Positions 40,012 through 50,126 of a DNA stretch of 64,000 nucleotides are shown here, one piece after another (the first letter of the stretch is position 1; every line of letters starts with the position of its first letter). The stretch is from Agromyces soli (GTDB taxonomy: Bacteria > Actinomycetota > Actinomycetes > Actinomycetales > Microbacteriaceae). Where the stretch lies: assembly GCF_022811605.1 (NCBI RefSeq), contig NZ_CP094533.1, forward strand, positions 2,418,001 through 2,482,000. Reading direction: 5' to 3'. The position numbers and the translations under genes were made by a program. The notes beneath the pieces were generated by a model that saw only the letters and a list, made by a program, of their open reading frames with translations, had not been told where the DNA came from and made no database searches.

Positions 40012-41670
40012 GTGACTTCCGTTTCTCGCTCCGATCCGAACGACGAGGCTCCCGAAGGCACCGGCACGGGGGTGCCCGAGCAGCTCGGTGATGGGGAGTC
40101 GACGTCCGGCGCGCCCGGGCGGGCGAAGGGGTCCGCGAAGCGCGCCCCGTCCCGCGCGAAGACGGCCGCCTCCACCGCGGCACCCGCCGACGCCGCGGCG
40201 AAGAGCGCAGCGCGCTCGGCCGCCGCGAAGCGTGCCGCGGCCACGCGCGCCGCGCGCAAGGCGGAGGCCGCGAAGGCCGAGCAGGAGCAGCGCGGCGACG
40301 AGACCGCGACGGAAGCCGAGCCCGCGACCGCGTCGAAGCGCTCGAGCGCCTCGCGCAGCGCGTCGAGCCGCGGCGCGGCCGAGCGCGCGAGTTCGGCGAG
40401 CGCTGCGCGCGCCGCGAAGAGCGCCGAGAAGGACGCGGCGAAGGCGAGCTCGGCGGCGCGTTCGCGGTCGGCGAGCAGCGTGACCGCGAAGCGCCAGGCG
40501 CTGCGGGCCGCCGCCGCGGTCGCCACCGATACCACGGCCGCCGAGCGCCCGAAGAAGGCAGCGGACGCCGCCGCGAACGTCGACGCCGGTGCTGCTGCGG
40601 AGCAGACGCCAGCCGCAGCGCCCGAGGTCGTCGCGATCGCCGAGGCGATCGTCGAGGGCGACACGGTCGTCGAGACGGGCGCGATCGACGAGGAGACGCA
40701 GGAGCGGCTGCCCGTAGCCGACCCGGCGCCCGTCGACGACAGCGTCGACGAGGAGACCCGTGAGCGGGTCGTGCAGGAGTCCGCTGCCGAGGAGTCGACC
40801 GCGGAGCGGGCCGCCGACGTCGCGGTCGCCGTCATCCCGGCGCCGACGAAGAAGGCGAGCCGCAAGAAGCGCACGCTCCGCGTCGCCCGGAAGGCCCCGC
40901 CCGAGAGCGCCGACCGTGTGCTCGTGGTGGACGCGCTCGTGAAGCGCTTCGGCGAGAAGACCGCCGTCGATCACATCTCCCTGCAGGTGCGGGCGGGCTC
41001 GTTCTTCGGCGTCGTCGGCCCGAACGGCGCAGGCAAGACGACGACGCTCTCGATGGTCACGGGCCTGCTCCGTCCCGACGAGGGCACCGTTCGCATCCAC
41101 GACATCGACGCGTGGGCCGACCCCGAGGCGGCCAAGCGCGCGACCGGCGTGCTGCCGGACCGGCTGCGGCTCTTCGACCGCCTGACCGGCGGCCAGCTGC
41201 TGCACTACTCGGGCACGCTCCGCGGCCTCGACGCGCGCACGGTGCGCGAACGCAGCGCCGACCTCATCGCCGCATTCGGACTCGAGGACGCCGTCGATCG
41301 CCTGGTCGCCGACTACTCCGCCGGCATGACCAAGAAGATCGCGCTCGCCTGCGCGATGATCCACTCGCCGCGCCTGCTCGTGCTCGACGAGCCGTTCGAG
41401 TCCGTCGATCCCGTCTCGGCGGCGAATCTGACCGAGATCCTCGAGCGCTACGTCGCAGGCGGTGGCACGGTCGTGCTCTCGAGCCACGGCATGGACCTCA
41501 TCGAGCGCGTCTGCGACTCGGTCGCGGTCGTCGTCGGCGGCAAGGTGCTCGCCGCCGGCACCCTCGACGAGGTGCGCCAGGGCGAGACCCTCGAAGATCG
41601 ATTCGTCGCGCTCGCCGGTGGGCGCAAGGCTGCGGAAGGCATGGAATGGTTGCACAGTTTCTCCGACTGA
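40012..41670 (+). CDS. ABC transporter ATPase with a 300-residue Ala/Lys/Arg-rich N-terminal tail
   Basis: 552 residues. The ABC domain starts only at about residue 301 (ADRVLVVDALVKRF) with Walker A GPNGAGKT (K342), signature DYSAGMTKKIALA and Walker B LLVLDEPFESVDP. Before it come about 300 low-complexity residues: a basic Ala/Lys/Arg/Ser part that looks like a histone-H1 tail, then an acidic part with two related motifs (DEETQERL, DEETRERV), then a KKASRKKRTLRVARK stretch. GTG 40012 is leaderless (TAGGTT, six bases). It is coupled to the ABC-2 permease gene. The tail function is unknown. Confidence 0.88.
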   Translation: MTSVSRSDPNDEAPEGTGTGVPEQLGDGESTSGAPGRAKGSAKRAPSRAKTAASTAAPADAAAKSAARSAAAKRAAATRAARKAEAAKAEQEQRGDETATEAEPATASKRSSASRSASSRGAAERASSASAARAAKSAEKDAAKASSAARSRSASSVTAKRQALRAAAAVATDTTAAERPKKAADAAANVDAGAAAEQTPAAAPEVVAIAEAIVEGDTVVETGAIDEETQERLPVADPAPVDDSVDEETRERVVQESAAEESTAERAADVAVAVIPAPTKKASRKKRTLRVARKAPPESADRVLVVDALVKRFGEKTAVDHISLQVRAGSFFGVVGPNGAGKTTTLSMVTGLLRPDEGTVRIHDIDAWADPEAAKRATGVLPDRLRLFDRLTGGQLLHYSGTLRGLDARTVRERSADLIAAFGLEDAVDRLVADYSAGMTKKIALACAMIHSPRLLVLDEPFESVDPVSAANLTEILERYVAGGGTVVLSSHGMDLIERVCDSVAVVVGGKVLAAGTLDEVRQGETLEDRFVALAGGRKAAEGMEWLHSFSD

Positions 41671-43220
41671 AGCTGCGCCTCCTCGCCAACATCTTCCGAC
41701 GCAGCCCCTGGCAGGTCGTCGGAATCATCGTGGGGCTCGTCTACGGGCTCGGCATCGCGGGGCTGCTCTTCTTCGCGCTCGTCGGCCTGCGCTTCGTCGA
41801 CGACGTCGCGGTCATCCGCGACGCGCTGGTCGTGGCCGGTTCGGCGACGGTGGTCGGATTCATCGTCTTCCCGCTCATCTTCGGCGTCGACGACACGATG
41901 GACCCGCGCAGGTTCGCCCTGTTCGGCATCCCCGGACGGCGCCTCGCGATCTCGCTCGCCGTCTCCGCCCTCATCGGCATCCCGGCGCTCGTGCTCGGCA
42001 TCGTGCTGCTCGGCAGCATCGTCACCTGGTCGCGCGGGGTGGGCGAGACCCTCCTCGCGATCCTCTCGGCGGCGCTCGCCTTCGCGACGTGCCTGCTGCT
42101 CGCCCGCGTCGCCGCAGCGGTCGCCTCCTTCCTGCTCGCCACCCGGCGTGCGCGCGAGCTGACCGGCGTCCTCGGACTGCTGCTCATCGTGGCGGCCTCG
42201 CCCGTCTTCGTCGCCCTGACGACCGTCGACTGGGCGCGCGACGGTCGGCAGGTGCTCGAGGGGCTCGGGGCCTGGCTCAGCTGGACGCCGCTCGGCGCCG
42301 CGTTCGCGGTGCCCGGAGACGCCGCGAACGGCGACTGGGGCCCGGCCGTCCTGAAGCTCCTCATCGCGGCGGCCACGCTCGCGCTGCTCGGACTCGGCTG
42401 GATCCGACTCGTCGAGACGATGCTCGTGACGCCCGGCCGCGAGGGGACCTCGAAGAGCTACCGCGGGCTCGGCTGGTTCGACCGGCTGCCGCAGAACCCC
42501 ACCGGTGCGGTCGCCGCGCGGAGCTTCACCTACTGGTTCCGCGACGCCCGGTACTGGGTCTCGATCATCATGGTGCCGCTCGCGCCGATCATCCTGATCA
42601 TCGCCTTCAGCATCGTCGGGGTGCCCATGGAGTACCTCGGGCTCGCGCCGGTGCCGCTCATGTGCCTCCTGCTCGGCTGGTCGTTGCACAACGACACCGC
42701 CTACGACTCGACCGCGATCTGGCTGCACGTCGTGTCCGGCGTCCGCGGCACCGCGGACCGGTTCGGCCGCCTGGTCCCGGTGCTCGTGCTCGGCGTCGTC
42801 GTGATCGCGCTCGGCAGCGCGCTGACCGTGTTCCTGCTCGACGACTGGCGCCCGCTGCCCTCCCTCATCGGGGTGTCCACCGTGCTCCTGCTCTCGGGGC
42901 TGGGCATCGGCTCGGTGACCTCGGCGCGCTTCCCCTATCCGGCGGTGAAGCCCGGCGACAGCCCCTTCCAGCAGCCGCAGTCGACGGGCAGCCTGTCCTC
43001 GCTCGTGCAGTCGATCACGATGTTCGGGTCGCTGATCATCGCGGCGCCCGCCGTCGCCTTCGCCCTGCTCGGCGTCTTCTCGGATCCGAGCTGGCACCTC
43101 GCCTCGTTCCTCTCGGGCACGGTGCTCGGGCTCGTCGTGCTCGTGGCCGGGGTGTGGCTCGGCGGGCGGGTGTTCGACCGGCGCGGCCCGGAGATCGTCG
43201 CCGCAGCCGTTCGCGCCTGA
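41646..43220 (+). CDS. ABC-2 type transporter permease
   Basis: 524 residues, about 12 membrane helices, including VVGIIVGLVYGLGIAGLLFF and a Pro-rich cytoplasmic loop (RFPYPAVKPGDSPFQQPQST). ATG 41646 overlaps the ATPase gene by 25 bases and follows GGAAGG. This type of large actinobacterial ABC-2 permease works with the preceding ATPase; the substrate is not known. Confidence 0.88.
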   Translation: MVAQFLRLKLRLLANIFRRSPWQVVGIIVGLVYGLGIAGLLFFALVGLRFVDDVAVIRDALVVAGSATVVGFIVFPLIFGVDDTMDPRRFALFGIPGRRLAISLAVSALIGIPALVLGIVLLGSIVTWSRGVGETLLAILSAALAFATCLLLARVAAAVASFLLATRRARELTGVLGLLLIVAASPVFVALTTVDWARDGRQVLEGLGAWLSWTPLGAAFAVPGDAANGDWGPAVLKLLIAAATLALLGLGWIRLVETMLVTPGREGTSKSYRGLGWFDRLPQNPTGAVAARSFTYWFRDARYWVSIIMVPLAPIILIIAFSIVGVPMEYLGLAPVPLMCLLLGWSLHNDTAYDSTAIWLHVVSGVRGTADRFGRLVPVLVLGVVVIALGSALTVFLLDDWRPLPSLIGVSTVLLLSGLGIGSVTSARFPYPAVKPGDSPFQQPQSTGSLSSLVQSITMFGSLIIAAPAVAFALLGVFSDPSWHLASFLSGTVLGLVVLVAGVWLGGRVFDRRGPEIVAAAVRA

Positions 43221-43225
43221 GGGCA

Positions 43226-43239
43226 GCCCTCGCGAGGGC
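43226..43239. terminator. short palindrome between convergent genes
   Basis: GCCCTCGCGAGGGC lies in the 43-base gap between the ABC-2 permease and the convergent membrane glycosyltransferase gene and could act as a weak bidirectional terminator. Confidence 0.4.
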
Positions 43240-43263
43240 GTCCGGCCGCGCAGGTTGCTCGGG

Positions 43264-44754
43264 TCAGGGGGCGGCGCACACCCGGTAGCCCCGCCCCTCG
43301 GCGAGCACCTCGGTCGCGCAGCTCTCGCCCGTGACCCGCGGGACACCGTCCATCGCCGGGGCATCGAAGAGGCCGACGTGCGCCCCGGAGAGCACGATCG
43401 CCGAGACCGCCGCACCCCAGGGCTGCGCGGCCAGCCATGGCGTCCCGGTGCGGTCGACCCACTCCCGGATCGGTTCGACTGCCGCCCGCTGCGCCGCGAG
43501 GGTCTCGCGGCGCGGTTCGAGGGAATGACGGACGTGGCCGAGGGCGCCGGCTGCCGTGCCGAGGCCGAGCACGGCGAGGAGCGCGACGGCGGCGATTCGG
43601 ACGGTGGTGCGCGGCGCGGATCGTGTCGACGGGGGCGCTCCCGAGGGGGCTCGCAGCAGCGTCCGTCCGCCCCAGATCGCGATGACGGCGAGCACCGGGA
43701 CGAAGGCGAAGACGCCGACCGCGGGATGGCGCACCCAGAGCGGGGTGTGGCTCGCCGTCGCCCACCAGCCGACGAACGCCCCGAGGCCGACGAGGCCGGC
43801 GAGCAGATTCGCGCGGACGAGGGCGGGCGCCCGGCGGCCGCGGTGGCGTTCGGCGAGGAAGCCGCCGATGACGAGGCCGAGCAGTGCCAGGGCGAGGACC
43901 GCGACCGCCCAGGCGGGCACGAACCACGCGTCGGCGAGGGCGCTGAGCTTCTCGAGGACCGTGCTGTGCGCGCCCTTCTGCCCGCCGCTCGCGACGAAGT
44001 ACCAGAGGTTCCGCAGGTGCGTGACGTACCCCGAGGGGCCGAGCGAGACGAGGGCGGCGAGCTCGACCGCGAGGCTGGGCAGCCCCGCGATCACGAGCGG
44101 CAGCCACGCCCGCTTCGCGGTGGTGCCGATCCGCGGCCAGCCGCGGCCGGGTGCGAGCGCCCAGATCGCCACCGCGAAGGCCGGGAGGGCGAGGAGCGCG
44201 ATGAATTTCGCCTGCACCGCGAGGCCGACGAGGAGCCCGGCGAGCCACGCGCGCCGAGGGAGCACGACGAGCGCCCACACGATGAGCGCGGCGGCCGGGA
44301 TCTCGCCGAGCACGTCGGCGGGGCCCTGGATCGGCGAGAAGCCACCCGTGGTGTCGAAGCCCAGCGGGAGCGCGACGGCGAGCAGGGCCGCCCACCGGCC
44401 GGCGATCCGGCGACCGAGCACCCAGAGGCCGGCGAGCAGCAGCGCCCAGAACGCGAGGGGGACGAGGCGGGCGCCGAGGACCGGGTCCATCCCGGTCGCG
44501 AGCACGGCGGCGACCGGGAGCAGCACGGTCGGCCCGGTGGAGATCCGCGGATCGAACGGGGTGATCTCCGATCCGGACAGTGCCCCGTCACTCGAGTAGC
44601 CGAGCCCGGAGAGCAGGTTGAGCGGGACGGTGAGGTTGAACGCCTCGTCCTCCCAGAACCGGGCGGCGACGAGGCTGTCCAGCGCGACGACCACGTGCGC
44701 CGCGGCGAGCAGCGCCGCGAGCACCCAGAACGCGATCGTGCGCGCCAGGGTCAT
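43264..44754 (-). CDS. polytopic membrane glycosyltransferase (GT39/ArnT-like)
   Basis: 496 residues with about 11-12 membrane helices. The first outer loop carries RFWEDEAFN, the acidic DE site of GT-C enzymes that use polyprenyl-phosphate sugars. A C-terminal outer domain (about 400-496) contains two Cys that may form a disulfide (GESCATEV, YRVCAAP). It is coupled to the upstream GT2 gene through ATGA. Likely role: moving a sugar from the lipid carrier to a wall polymer or protein outside the cell. Confidence 0.83.
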   Translation of the reverse strand: MTLARTIAFWVLAALLAAAHVVVALDSLVAARFWEDEAFNLTVPLNLLSGLGYSSDGALSGSEITPFDPRISTGPTVLLPVAAVLATGMDPVLGARLVPLAFWALLLAGLWVLGRRIAGRWAALLAVALPLGFDTTGGFSPIQGPADVLGEIPAAALIVWALVVLPRRAWLAGLLVGLAVQAKFIALLALPAFAVAIWALAPGRGWPRIGTTAKRAWLPLVIAGLPSLAVELAALVSLGPSGYVTHLRNLWYFVASGGQKGAHSTVLEKLSALADAWFVPAWAVAVLALALLGLVIGGFLAERHRGRRAPALVRANLLAGLVGLGAFVGWWATASHTPLWVRHPAVGVFAFVPVLAVIAIWGGRTLLRAPSGAPPSTRSAPRTTVRIAAVALLAVLGLGTAAGALGHVRHSLEPRRETLAAQRAAVEPIREWVDRTGTPWLAAQPWGAAVSAIVLSGAHVGLFDAPAMDGVPRVTGESCATEVLAEGRGYRVCAAP

Positions 44755-45536
44755 CGAGCTGCCCCCGACGGCGCCCGAACGGCTCGGAGCGGGGCTCCCG
44801 GTCGAAGCGACAGCGACCAGAGCTCCCGGAGCGCCGAGCCCGCGAAGCGGCGCAAGCGCTTCGGCGGGAGCGTCACTCGGCCGACTCCGCCCCACATGGT
44901 CCCGGTCGCCGATTCCCCACGACGGGGGATGCTCCGCACCCGCACGTAGCGCACGACGAAGCCGCCGCGTGCCTCGGCGAGGGAGAAGTGCACGTGCGGA
45001 ACGGTCGCCTCCTGCGGCACCGCGGCGACGAGGACCTGCAGTGCGGCGGGCCGGTACGCTCGCAACGGCGTGTTGACGTCCGGGATGCGCCGGCTCGCGG
45101 CGAGTGCGACGAGCACGCTCACCGCGGCCGTCAGGATCCGGCGGTACCACGGGTCGGTCCGACCGCCGCGGACGCCGTGCACGACGTCCGCGTCCTCCTC
45201 GAGCAGTGCCGCGACGAGCCGGACGAAGTCCGGTCCCAGGAACTGCCCGTCGCCGTCGACGTGCACGAGCACGTCGGGTTCGAGGGCGAGCCCCGCGCGG
45301 TAGGCCGCGAGCGCGGTGGGGCCGTGGCCGCGGTTCGCCGGCTGACGCTGCACCACCACATCGTCGAGTTCGGCGAGCGTTTCGGCCGTGCCGTCGGTCG
45401 AGCGGTCGTCGGCGATGACGAAGGTCAGCCTGCTCGCGATGGGGGCGAGCTGCTGGCGCACCTCGTCGATGAAGCCGCGGATGCCTTCCGCCTCGTTGTA
45501 GGCGGGCATCGCGATGACGAGGTGGGCTACCGGCAT
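44751..45536 (-). CDS. GT2 glycosyltransferase, polyprenyl-phosphate type
   Basis: 261 residues: VIAMPAYNEAEGIRGFIDEV, TFVIADDRSTDGTAE, NRGHGPTALAAYRAGL and VLVHVDGDGQF (DxD) are those of dolichyl/polyprenyl-phosphate sugar synthases (DPM1-like). No membrane helix is evident. It starts with ATG 45536 after GAGAGGA, and the GT-C gene follows in the same operon, so it probably makes that enzyme's donor. Confidence 0.87.
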   Translation of the reverse strand: MPVAHLVIAMPAYNEAEGIRGFIDEVRQQLAPIASRLTFVIADDRSTDGTAETLAELDDVVVQRQPANRGHGPTALAAYRAGLALEPDVLVHVDGDGQFLGPDFVRLVAALLEEDADVVHGVRGGRTDPWYRRILTAAVSVLVALAASRRIPDVNTPLRAYRPAALQVLVAAVPQEATVPHVHFSLAEARGGFVVRYVRVRSIPRRGESATGTMWGGVGRVTLPPKRLRRFAGSALRELWSLSLRPGAPLRAVRAPSGAAR

Positions 45537-45601
45537 GCTCGGGTCCTCTCTCCGGGTGCCGCGGTCGAACGAACGCCCGTGGCCAGTACCCTAGTGTGGC
45601 C

Positions 45602-46069
45602 ATGGAATTCCGTTCACGCCTACGTCGACTCGCCGCACTCGGCAGTCGATTCCTCGTCGTCGGCGCGGTGAGCACCCTCATCGAGGTGGGGGTGTTCAAC
45701 CTCCTGGTCTTCGCCTGGGGCTGGGATGTGGTCTGGGCGAAGATCATCGCCTCGCTCGTCGCCCTCGTGAACGCGTACATCGGCAACCGCGAGTGGACCT
45801 TCCGCCACCGCGATCGTCGGGGTCGGGTGAGCGAGCTGGTCCTCTTCGTCCTCGCGAACCTCGTGTGCACGGCGCTCGGGGCGGCGATCGTCTGGGCGGG
45901 CGTCGGCATCGCCCAGCTCGCGCTCGGCAGGGAGCCCGGCGCGGTCGCCGTCAACGTGGTCAACCTCGTGAGCATCGCGATCATCGTCCTCGTGCGCTTC
46001 GTGCTCTATCACCGGATCGTGTTCCGAGCCGCGCCGGCGCCGGCCGCCGGACCCGCCGACCGGCCCTAG
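45602..46069 (+). CDS. GtrA-family membrane protein
   Basis: 155 residues, four membrane helices; RFLVVGAVSTLIEVGVFNLL and NREWTFRHR are GtrA signatures, and VRFVLYHRIVF ends the last helix. GtrA proteins are thought to flip polyprenyl-phosphate sugars. Divergent placement from the GT2/GT-C pair completes a synthase-flippase-transferase set. A -10-like TACCCT precedes ATG 45602 by nine bases; GTG 45596 is an alternative start. Confidence 0.87.
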   Translation: MEFRSRLRRLAALGSRFLVVGAVSTLIEVGVFNLLVFAWGWDVVWAKIIASLVALVNAYIGNREWTFRHRDRRGRVSELVLFVLANLVCTALGAAIVWAGVGIAQLALGREPGAVAVNVVNLVSIAIIVLVRFVLYHRIVFRAAPAPAAGPADRP

Positions 46070-46098
46070 TGCCGCTCAGCGCGCGTAGAATCGAGCGC

Positions 46099-46386
46099 AT
46101 GATCCAGCCCGTGCGCGCGAGCATCGCCGACCCCGGCCAGCCAGGAGGCGGCACCGACGTCCTCGACCGTGAGCTCGAGAAGCTCCTCGAAGAGGAGCTC
46201 ATCGAGCCCGGCGATCACGAGCGCTTCTCGCACTACGTGCCGAAGGACAAGATCCTCGAGTCCGCGATCACCGGCAAGCCGGTCAAAGCGCTCTGCGGCA
46301 AGAAGTGGACGCCGGGCCGCGACCCCGAGAAGTTCCCGGTCTGCCCGGCCTGCAAGGCGATCTACGAGAAGATGCGCGGCGCGTAG
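46099..46386 (+). CDS. DUF3039 family protein
   Basis: 95 residues, typical length. C-terminal CxnCxxC pattern (ALCGKKWTPGRDPEKFPVCP then ACK) suggests a small zinc-ribbon; the middle has HERFSHYVPKDKI. The family is conserved across actinobacteria and has no known function. The start is leaderless: TAGAAT at 46086-46091, seven bases before ATG. Confidence 0.92.
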   Translation: MIQPVRASIADPGQPGGGTDVLDRELEKLLEEELIEPGDHERFSHYVPKDKILESAITGKPVKALCGKKWTPGRDPEKFPVCPACKAIYEKMRGA

Positions 46387-46416
46387 CGCTCCGCCGACGG
46401 CGAGGCGCCGACCGGC

Positions 46417-47736
46417 TCAGCGGTAGTTCGTCGGGATGACGGCCTCGCCGCGCCCGAGCCGGAACGCCTCGATCGGCAGCTCCTGCATGACCGTGGCGCG
46501 GTGCGCCCGGGCGGCCTCGGTGCCCGCACGACCGAGATGCGCGGCATCCGCGGCGCCGCCATCCATCAGCTGCACCATCAGCGGCCGCAGTTCGTCGCCG
46601 GCCTCGAACTCGGCTTCGCCGGCCGGACCGTCGCCGACGAAAACGAGTTCCTCGCGCGCCGTCCGCGTCGAGTCGAGTCGTCGGGCCGCGTTCTTGCGGC
46701 CGCCGACGCTCGCCTTCTGCGACGACGCCTTCGCGACCGGGATCCACTCCCCGGCGTCGTCGCGCCGCGCGACGAGCTTGTAGACCATGCCGGCGGCCGG
46801 GAAGCCGGAGCCCGTGACGACGGACGTGCCGACGCCGTAGGAGTCGACCGGTGCGCCGGAGAGCCCGGCGATCGTGAACTCGTCGAGGTCGCTCGTGACG
46901 GTGATCTTCGTGTTCACCGCGCCGAGCGAGTCGAGCTGTTCCCGGACCGCGGCGACGACGGTCGGCAGGTCGCCGGAGTCGATGCGGACCGCGCCGAGCT
47001 CGGGGCCGGCGACCGCGACGGCGAGCTCCACACCTCGGGCGATGTCGTACGTGTCCACCAGGAGCGTCGTGGAGGGGCCGAAGGCGTCCACCTGCGCGCG
47101 GAAGGCCTGCTCCTCCGTATCGTGCAGCAGGGTGAACGCGTGCGCCGCGGTGCCCATGGTCGGGATGCCCCAGGTGCGGCCCGCCTCGAGGTTCGAGGTG
47201 GCGTCGAAGCCGGCGATGTAGGCGGCGCGGGCGGCGGCGACGGCCGAGCGCTCGTTGGTGCGCCGCGAACCCATCTCGGCGAGCGGGCGGCCGAGCGCCA
47301 CGGACACCATCCGCGCGGCCGCGCTCGCCACGGAGGAGTCGTAGTTCAGCGTCGACAGCACGAGCGTCTCGAGCATGACCGCCTCGGCGAAGCTGGCCTG
47401 GATCGTCAGCAGGGGAGAGCCGGGGAAGTACGCCTCGCCCTCGCGGTAGCCCCACACGTCGCCCGTGAAGCGGTAGTCGGCGAGCCAGTCGAGGGTCGCC
47501 GGCCGTACGACCTCGTGCTCGCGGAGCCACTCGAGCTCGGCGTCCTCGAAGCGGAAGCGCTCGATGAGTTCGAGCAGTCGGCCGGTGCCCGCGACGACGC
47601 CGTAGCGGCGGCCGTCGGGCAGACGCCTCGCGAAGGCCTCGAAGAGCGATTCCCGGTGGGCGGTGCCGTCGAGGAGGGCGGCGTCCACCATGGTGAGTTC
47701 GTAGCGGTCGGTGAAGAGCGCAGCTGAGCCGGTCAC
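46417..47736 (-). CDS. pncB: nicotinate phosphoribosyltransferase
   Basis: 439 residues: [20 protein letters not shown] at the N-terminus, [44 protein letters not shown] around the active site, [12 protein letters not shown] and [11 protein letters not shown] (phosphate binding). It makes nicotinate mononucleotide for NAD salvage. GTG 47736 is leaderless with TAGGCT eight bases upstream. Confidence 0.95.
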   Translation of the reverse strand: MTGSAALFTDRYELTMVDAALLDGTAHRESLFEAFARRLPDGRRYGVVAGTGRLLELIERFRFEDAELEWLREHEVVRPATLDWLADYRFTGDVWGYREGEAYFPGSPLLTIQASFAEAVMLETLVLSTLNYDSSVASAAARMVSVALGRPLAEMGSRRTNERSAVAAARAAYIAGFDATSNLEAGRTWGIPTMGTAAHAFTLLHDTEEQAFRAQVDAFGPSTTLLVDTYDIARGVELAVAVAGPELGAVRIDSGDLPTVVAAVREQLDSLGAVNTKITVTSDLDEFTIAGLSGAPVDSYGVGTSVVTGSGFPAAGMVYKLVARRDDAGEWIPVAKASSQKASVGGRKNAARRLDSTRTAREELVFVGDGPAGEAEFEAGDELRPLMVQLMDGGAADAAHLGRAGTEAARAHRATVMQELPIEAFRLGRGEAVIPTNYR

Positions 47737-47829
47737 GAAGGAGAGCCTAGTTGTTCGGGCGGGGGATGCCGAGGCATCCACTGCCCGCGGCGCAGCGCCG
47801 CGCGCGCCGCTCGCCTAAGCTTGGTCCTC

Positions 47830-48669
47830 GTGACGGACGCGCCGATCGGGATCTTCGACTCTGGGGTCGGCGGGCTCACCGTCGCCCGGGCGGTGAAGGA
47901 TCAGCTGCCGAACGAGTCGATCCTCTACGTCGGCGACCTCGAGCACTCGCCCTATGGGCCGAAGCCGATCGCCGAGGTGCGCCGCTACGCGCTCGCGGTG
48001 CTCGACGACCTCGTCGCCCAGGGCGTGAAGATGCTCGTCATCGCCTGCAACACGGCCTCCGCCGCCATGCTCCGCGACGCTCGCGAGCGGTACGAGGTGC
48101 CCGTCGTCGAGGTCATCCAGCCGGCCGTGCGCCGTGCGGTCGCCGCGACCAAGTCCGGGCGGGTGGGGGTCATCGGCACGGCCGGCACCGTGCAGTCCCG
48201 CGCCTACGACGACGCCTTCGCCGCCGCGCCCCATCTGCAGCTGTTCAGCCAGGCCTGCCCGCGCTTCGTCGAGTTCGTCGAGGCCGGGGTGACGACCGGC
48301 GAGGAGGTGCTCTCGGTCGCCGAGGAGTACCTGGCGCCGCTGAAGCGCGCCGACATCGACACCCTCGTGCTCGGCTGCACCCACTACCCCTTCCTGAAGG
48401 GGGCGATCTCGTACGTCATGGGCGAGGGCGTCACCCTCGTCTCCAGCGACGTCGAGACCGCCAACGACGTCTACCGGGTGCTCGTCTCGACGGGCACCGA
48501 GCGCCGCGCCGGCACGCCGCCGACGCACCGCTACGAGGCCACGGGGGAGTCCACGAGCGCCTTCCTCGACCTCGCCAACCGCCTCATCGGTCCGGAGATC
48601 CCGAGCGTCGAGCTCGTGCAGACCGGCTCGATCGCCCTGCCGCACCGTTCCGAATGGAGATCCTCGTGA
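47830..48669 (+). CDS. murI: glutamate racemase
   Basis: 279 residues: [17 protein letters not shown], Cys73 in IACNTAS and Cys183 in LGCTHYPFL are the two catalytic bases. It supplies D-glutamate for peptidoglycan. A small deviation is [11 protein letters not shown] where DTAHxPYG is usual. GTG 47830 is leaderless (TAAGCT, eight bases). It is coupled to RNase PH by a GTGA overlap. Confidence 0.95.
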   Translation: MTDAPIGIFDSGVGGLTVARAVKDQLPNESILYVGDLEHSPYGPKPIAEVRRYALAVLDDLVAQGVKMLVIACNTASAAMLRDARERYEVPVVEVIQPAVRRAVAATKSGRVGVIGTAGTVQSRAYDDAFAAAPHLQLFSQACPRFVEFVEAGVTTGEEVLSVAEEYLAPLKRADIDTLVLGCTHYPFLKGAISYVMGEGVTLVSSDVETANDVYRVLVSTGTERRAGTPPTHRYEATGESTSAFLDLANRLIGPEIPSVELVQTGSIALPHRSEWRSS

Positions 48670-49430
48670 CCGACACCTCAGCCATCGTCCGCGCCGACGG
48701 GCGCACGCCGGACCAGCTCCGCGAGGTCACCATCGAACGCGGCTGGAGCGCGCACGCCGAGGGCAGCGCGCTGATCTCCTTCGGCGGCACGAAGGTGCTC
48801 TGCACCGCGAGCTTCACGAACGGCGTCCCGCGCTGGCTCACGGGCAAGGGCACCGGCTGGGTCACCGCGGAGTACTCGATGCTGCCGCGCGCGACGAACA
48901 CCCGCAACGACCGTGAGTCGGTCAAGGGCCGCATCGGCGGCCGCACGCACGAGATCAGCCGGCTCATCGGCCGGAGCCTCCGCGCCGTCATCGACACGAA
49001 GGCGCTCGGCGAGAACACCGTGGTCATCGACTGCGACGTGCTGCAGGCCGACGGCGGCACCCGCACGGCCGCGATCACTGGCGCCTACGTGGCGCTCGCC
49101 GACGCGGTCGAGTGGGCCCGCAGCAAGAAGTTCATCGGGCAGAAGTCGACGCCCCTCATCGATACCGTCTCGGCCGTCTCGGTCGGCATCATCGACGGCA
49201 CGCCCATGCTCGACCTCGCCTACGTCGAGGACGTCCGCGCCGAGACCGACATGAACGTCGTCGCCACCGGCCGCGGGCTCTTCGTCGAGGTGCAGGGCAC
49301 CGCCGAGGGGGCGCCGTTCGACCGCCGCGAGCTCGACGCGCTCCTCGATCTCGCTCTCGGCGGCAACGCCGAGCTGGCCGCGCTCCAGGTGGCCGCGCTC
49401 GCCGCGGGCCTCGAGGCGGCCGGCGCGTGA
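48666..49430 (+). CDS. rph: ribonuclease PH
   Basis: 254 residues. [46 protein letters not shown]-type region ([20 protein letters not shown]), [16 protein letters not shown] and [18 protein letters not shown] are those of RNase PH, which trims tRNA 3' ends with phosphate. GTG 48666 overlaps the murI stop and has GGAG seven bases upstream; ATG 48654 in the same frame is less likely. Confidence 0.95.
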   Translation: MTDTSAIVRADGRTPDQLREVTIERGWSAHAEGSALISFGGTKVLCTASFTNGVPRWLTGKGTGWVTAEYSMLPRATNTRNDRESVKGRIGGRTHEISRLIGRSLRAVIDTKALGENTVVIDCDVLQADGGTRTAAITGAYVALADAVEWARSKKFIGQKSTPLIDTVSAVSVGIIDGTPMLDLAYVEDVRAETDMNVVATGRGLFVEVQGTAEGAPFDRRELDALLDLALGGNAELAALQVAALAAGLEAAGA

Positions 49431-50062
49431 GCGGCACCGACGCGCTCGAGGTCGTGCTCGCGACGCACAACGCGCACAAGGTCGCGGAGTTCCAGCGGAT
49501 CCTGGGGGAGCGGATGCCGCAGCTGCGGGTGCTCGCCTACGACGGGCCCGAACCCGTGGAGGACGGCACGAGCTTCGCCGCGAACGCCCTGATCAAGGCG
49601 CGCGCCGCGGCCGAGCACACGGGGCGCATCGCGCTCGCCGACGACTCGGGCATCGCGGTCGACGTCATGGGCGGCTCGCCCGGCATCTTCTCCGCCCGCT
49701 GGGCGGGGCACGGGGCGGGCGACGAGGCGAACCGCACGCTGCTGCTCGCGCAGCTCGCCGACGTGCGCCGACCGAACCGTGCGGCATCCTTCCACTGCAC
49801 CATCGCCCTCGTCGTGCCGGCCGCGCTCGCCGATACCGGGGAGCCGGTCGAGATCGTCGTCGACGGCACCTGGCCGGGCCAGGTGGCCTACGAGCCCCGC
49901 GGCTCGCACGGCTTCGGCTACGACCCGGTGTTCGAACCCGAGGGGCACGAGATCACCGCGGCGGAGCTGCTGCCGGAGCAGAAGAACGCGATCAGCCACC
50001 GGGCGCGGGCCTTCGAGGCGCTCATCCCCGAGCTCGAGCGGGTCGCGGCGACGCTCCGCTGA
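49427..50062 (+). CDS. rdgB: RdgB/Ham1 family XTP/dITP diphosphatase
   Basis: 211 residues: [58 protein letters not shown] and [12 protein letters not shown] are family signatures; SHRARAF closes the active site. It removes non-canonical purine triphosphates. GTG 49427 overlaps the rph stop (GTGA). The murI-rph-rdgB order is common in actinobacteria. Confidence 0.95.
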   Translation: MSGTDALEVVLATHNAHKVAEFQRILGERMPQLRVLAYDGPEPVEDGTSFAANALIKARAAAEHTGRIALADDSGIAVDVMGGSPGIFSARWAGHGAGDEANRTLLLAQLADVRRPNRAASFHCTIALVVPAALADTGEPVEIVVDGTWPGQVAYEPRGSHGFGYDPVFEPEGHEITAAELLPEQKNAISHRARAFEALIPELERVAATLR

Positions 50063-50126
50063 GAACGCTATTCATTCCCACTTCTATCTTGGGCTGACCA
50101 GGGAATTCTCACCTAAGCTCGAAGTG

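Noticed and set aside
41448-43415. 655-codon minus-strand frame over the ABC-2 permease
   Set aside because: Made mainly of Glu/Arg/His/Asp as expected for the complement of a membrane protein gene.
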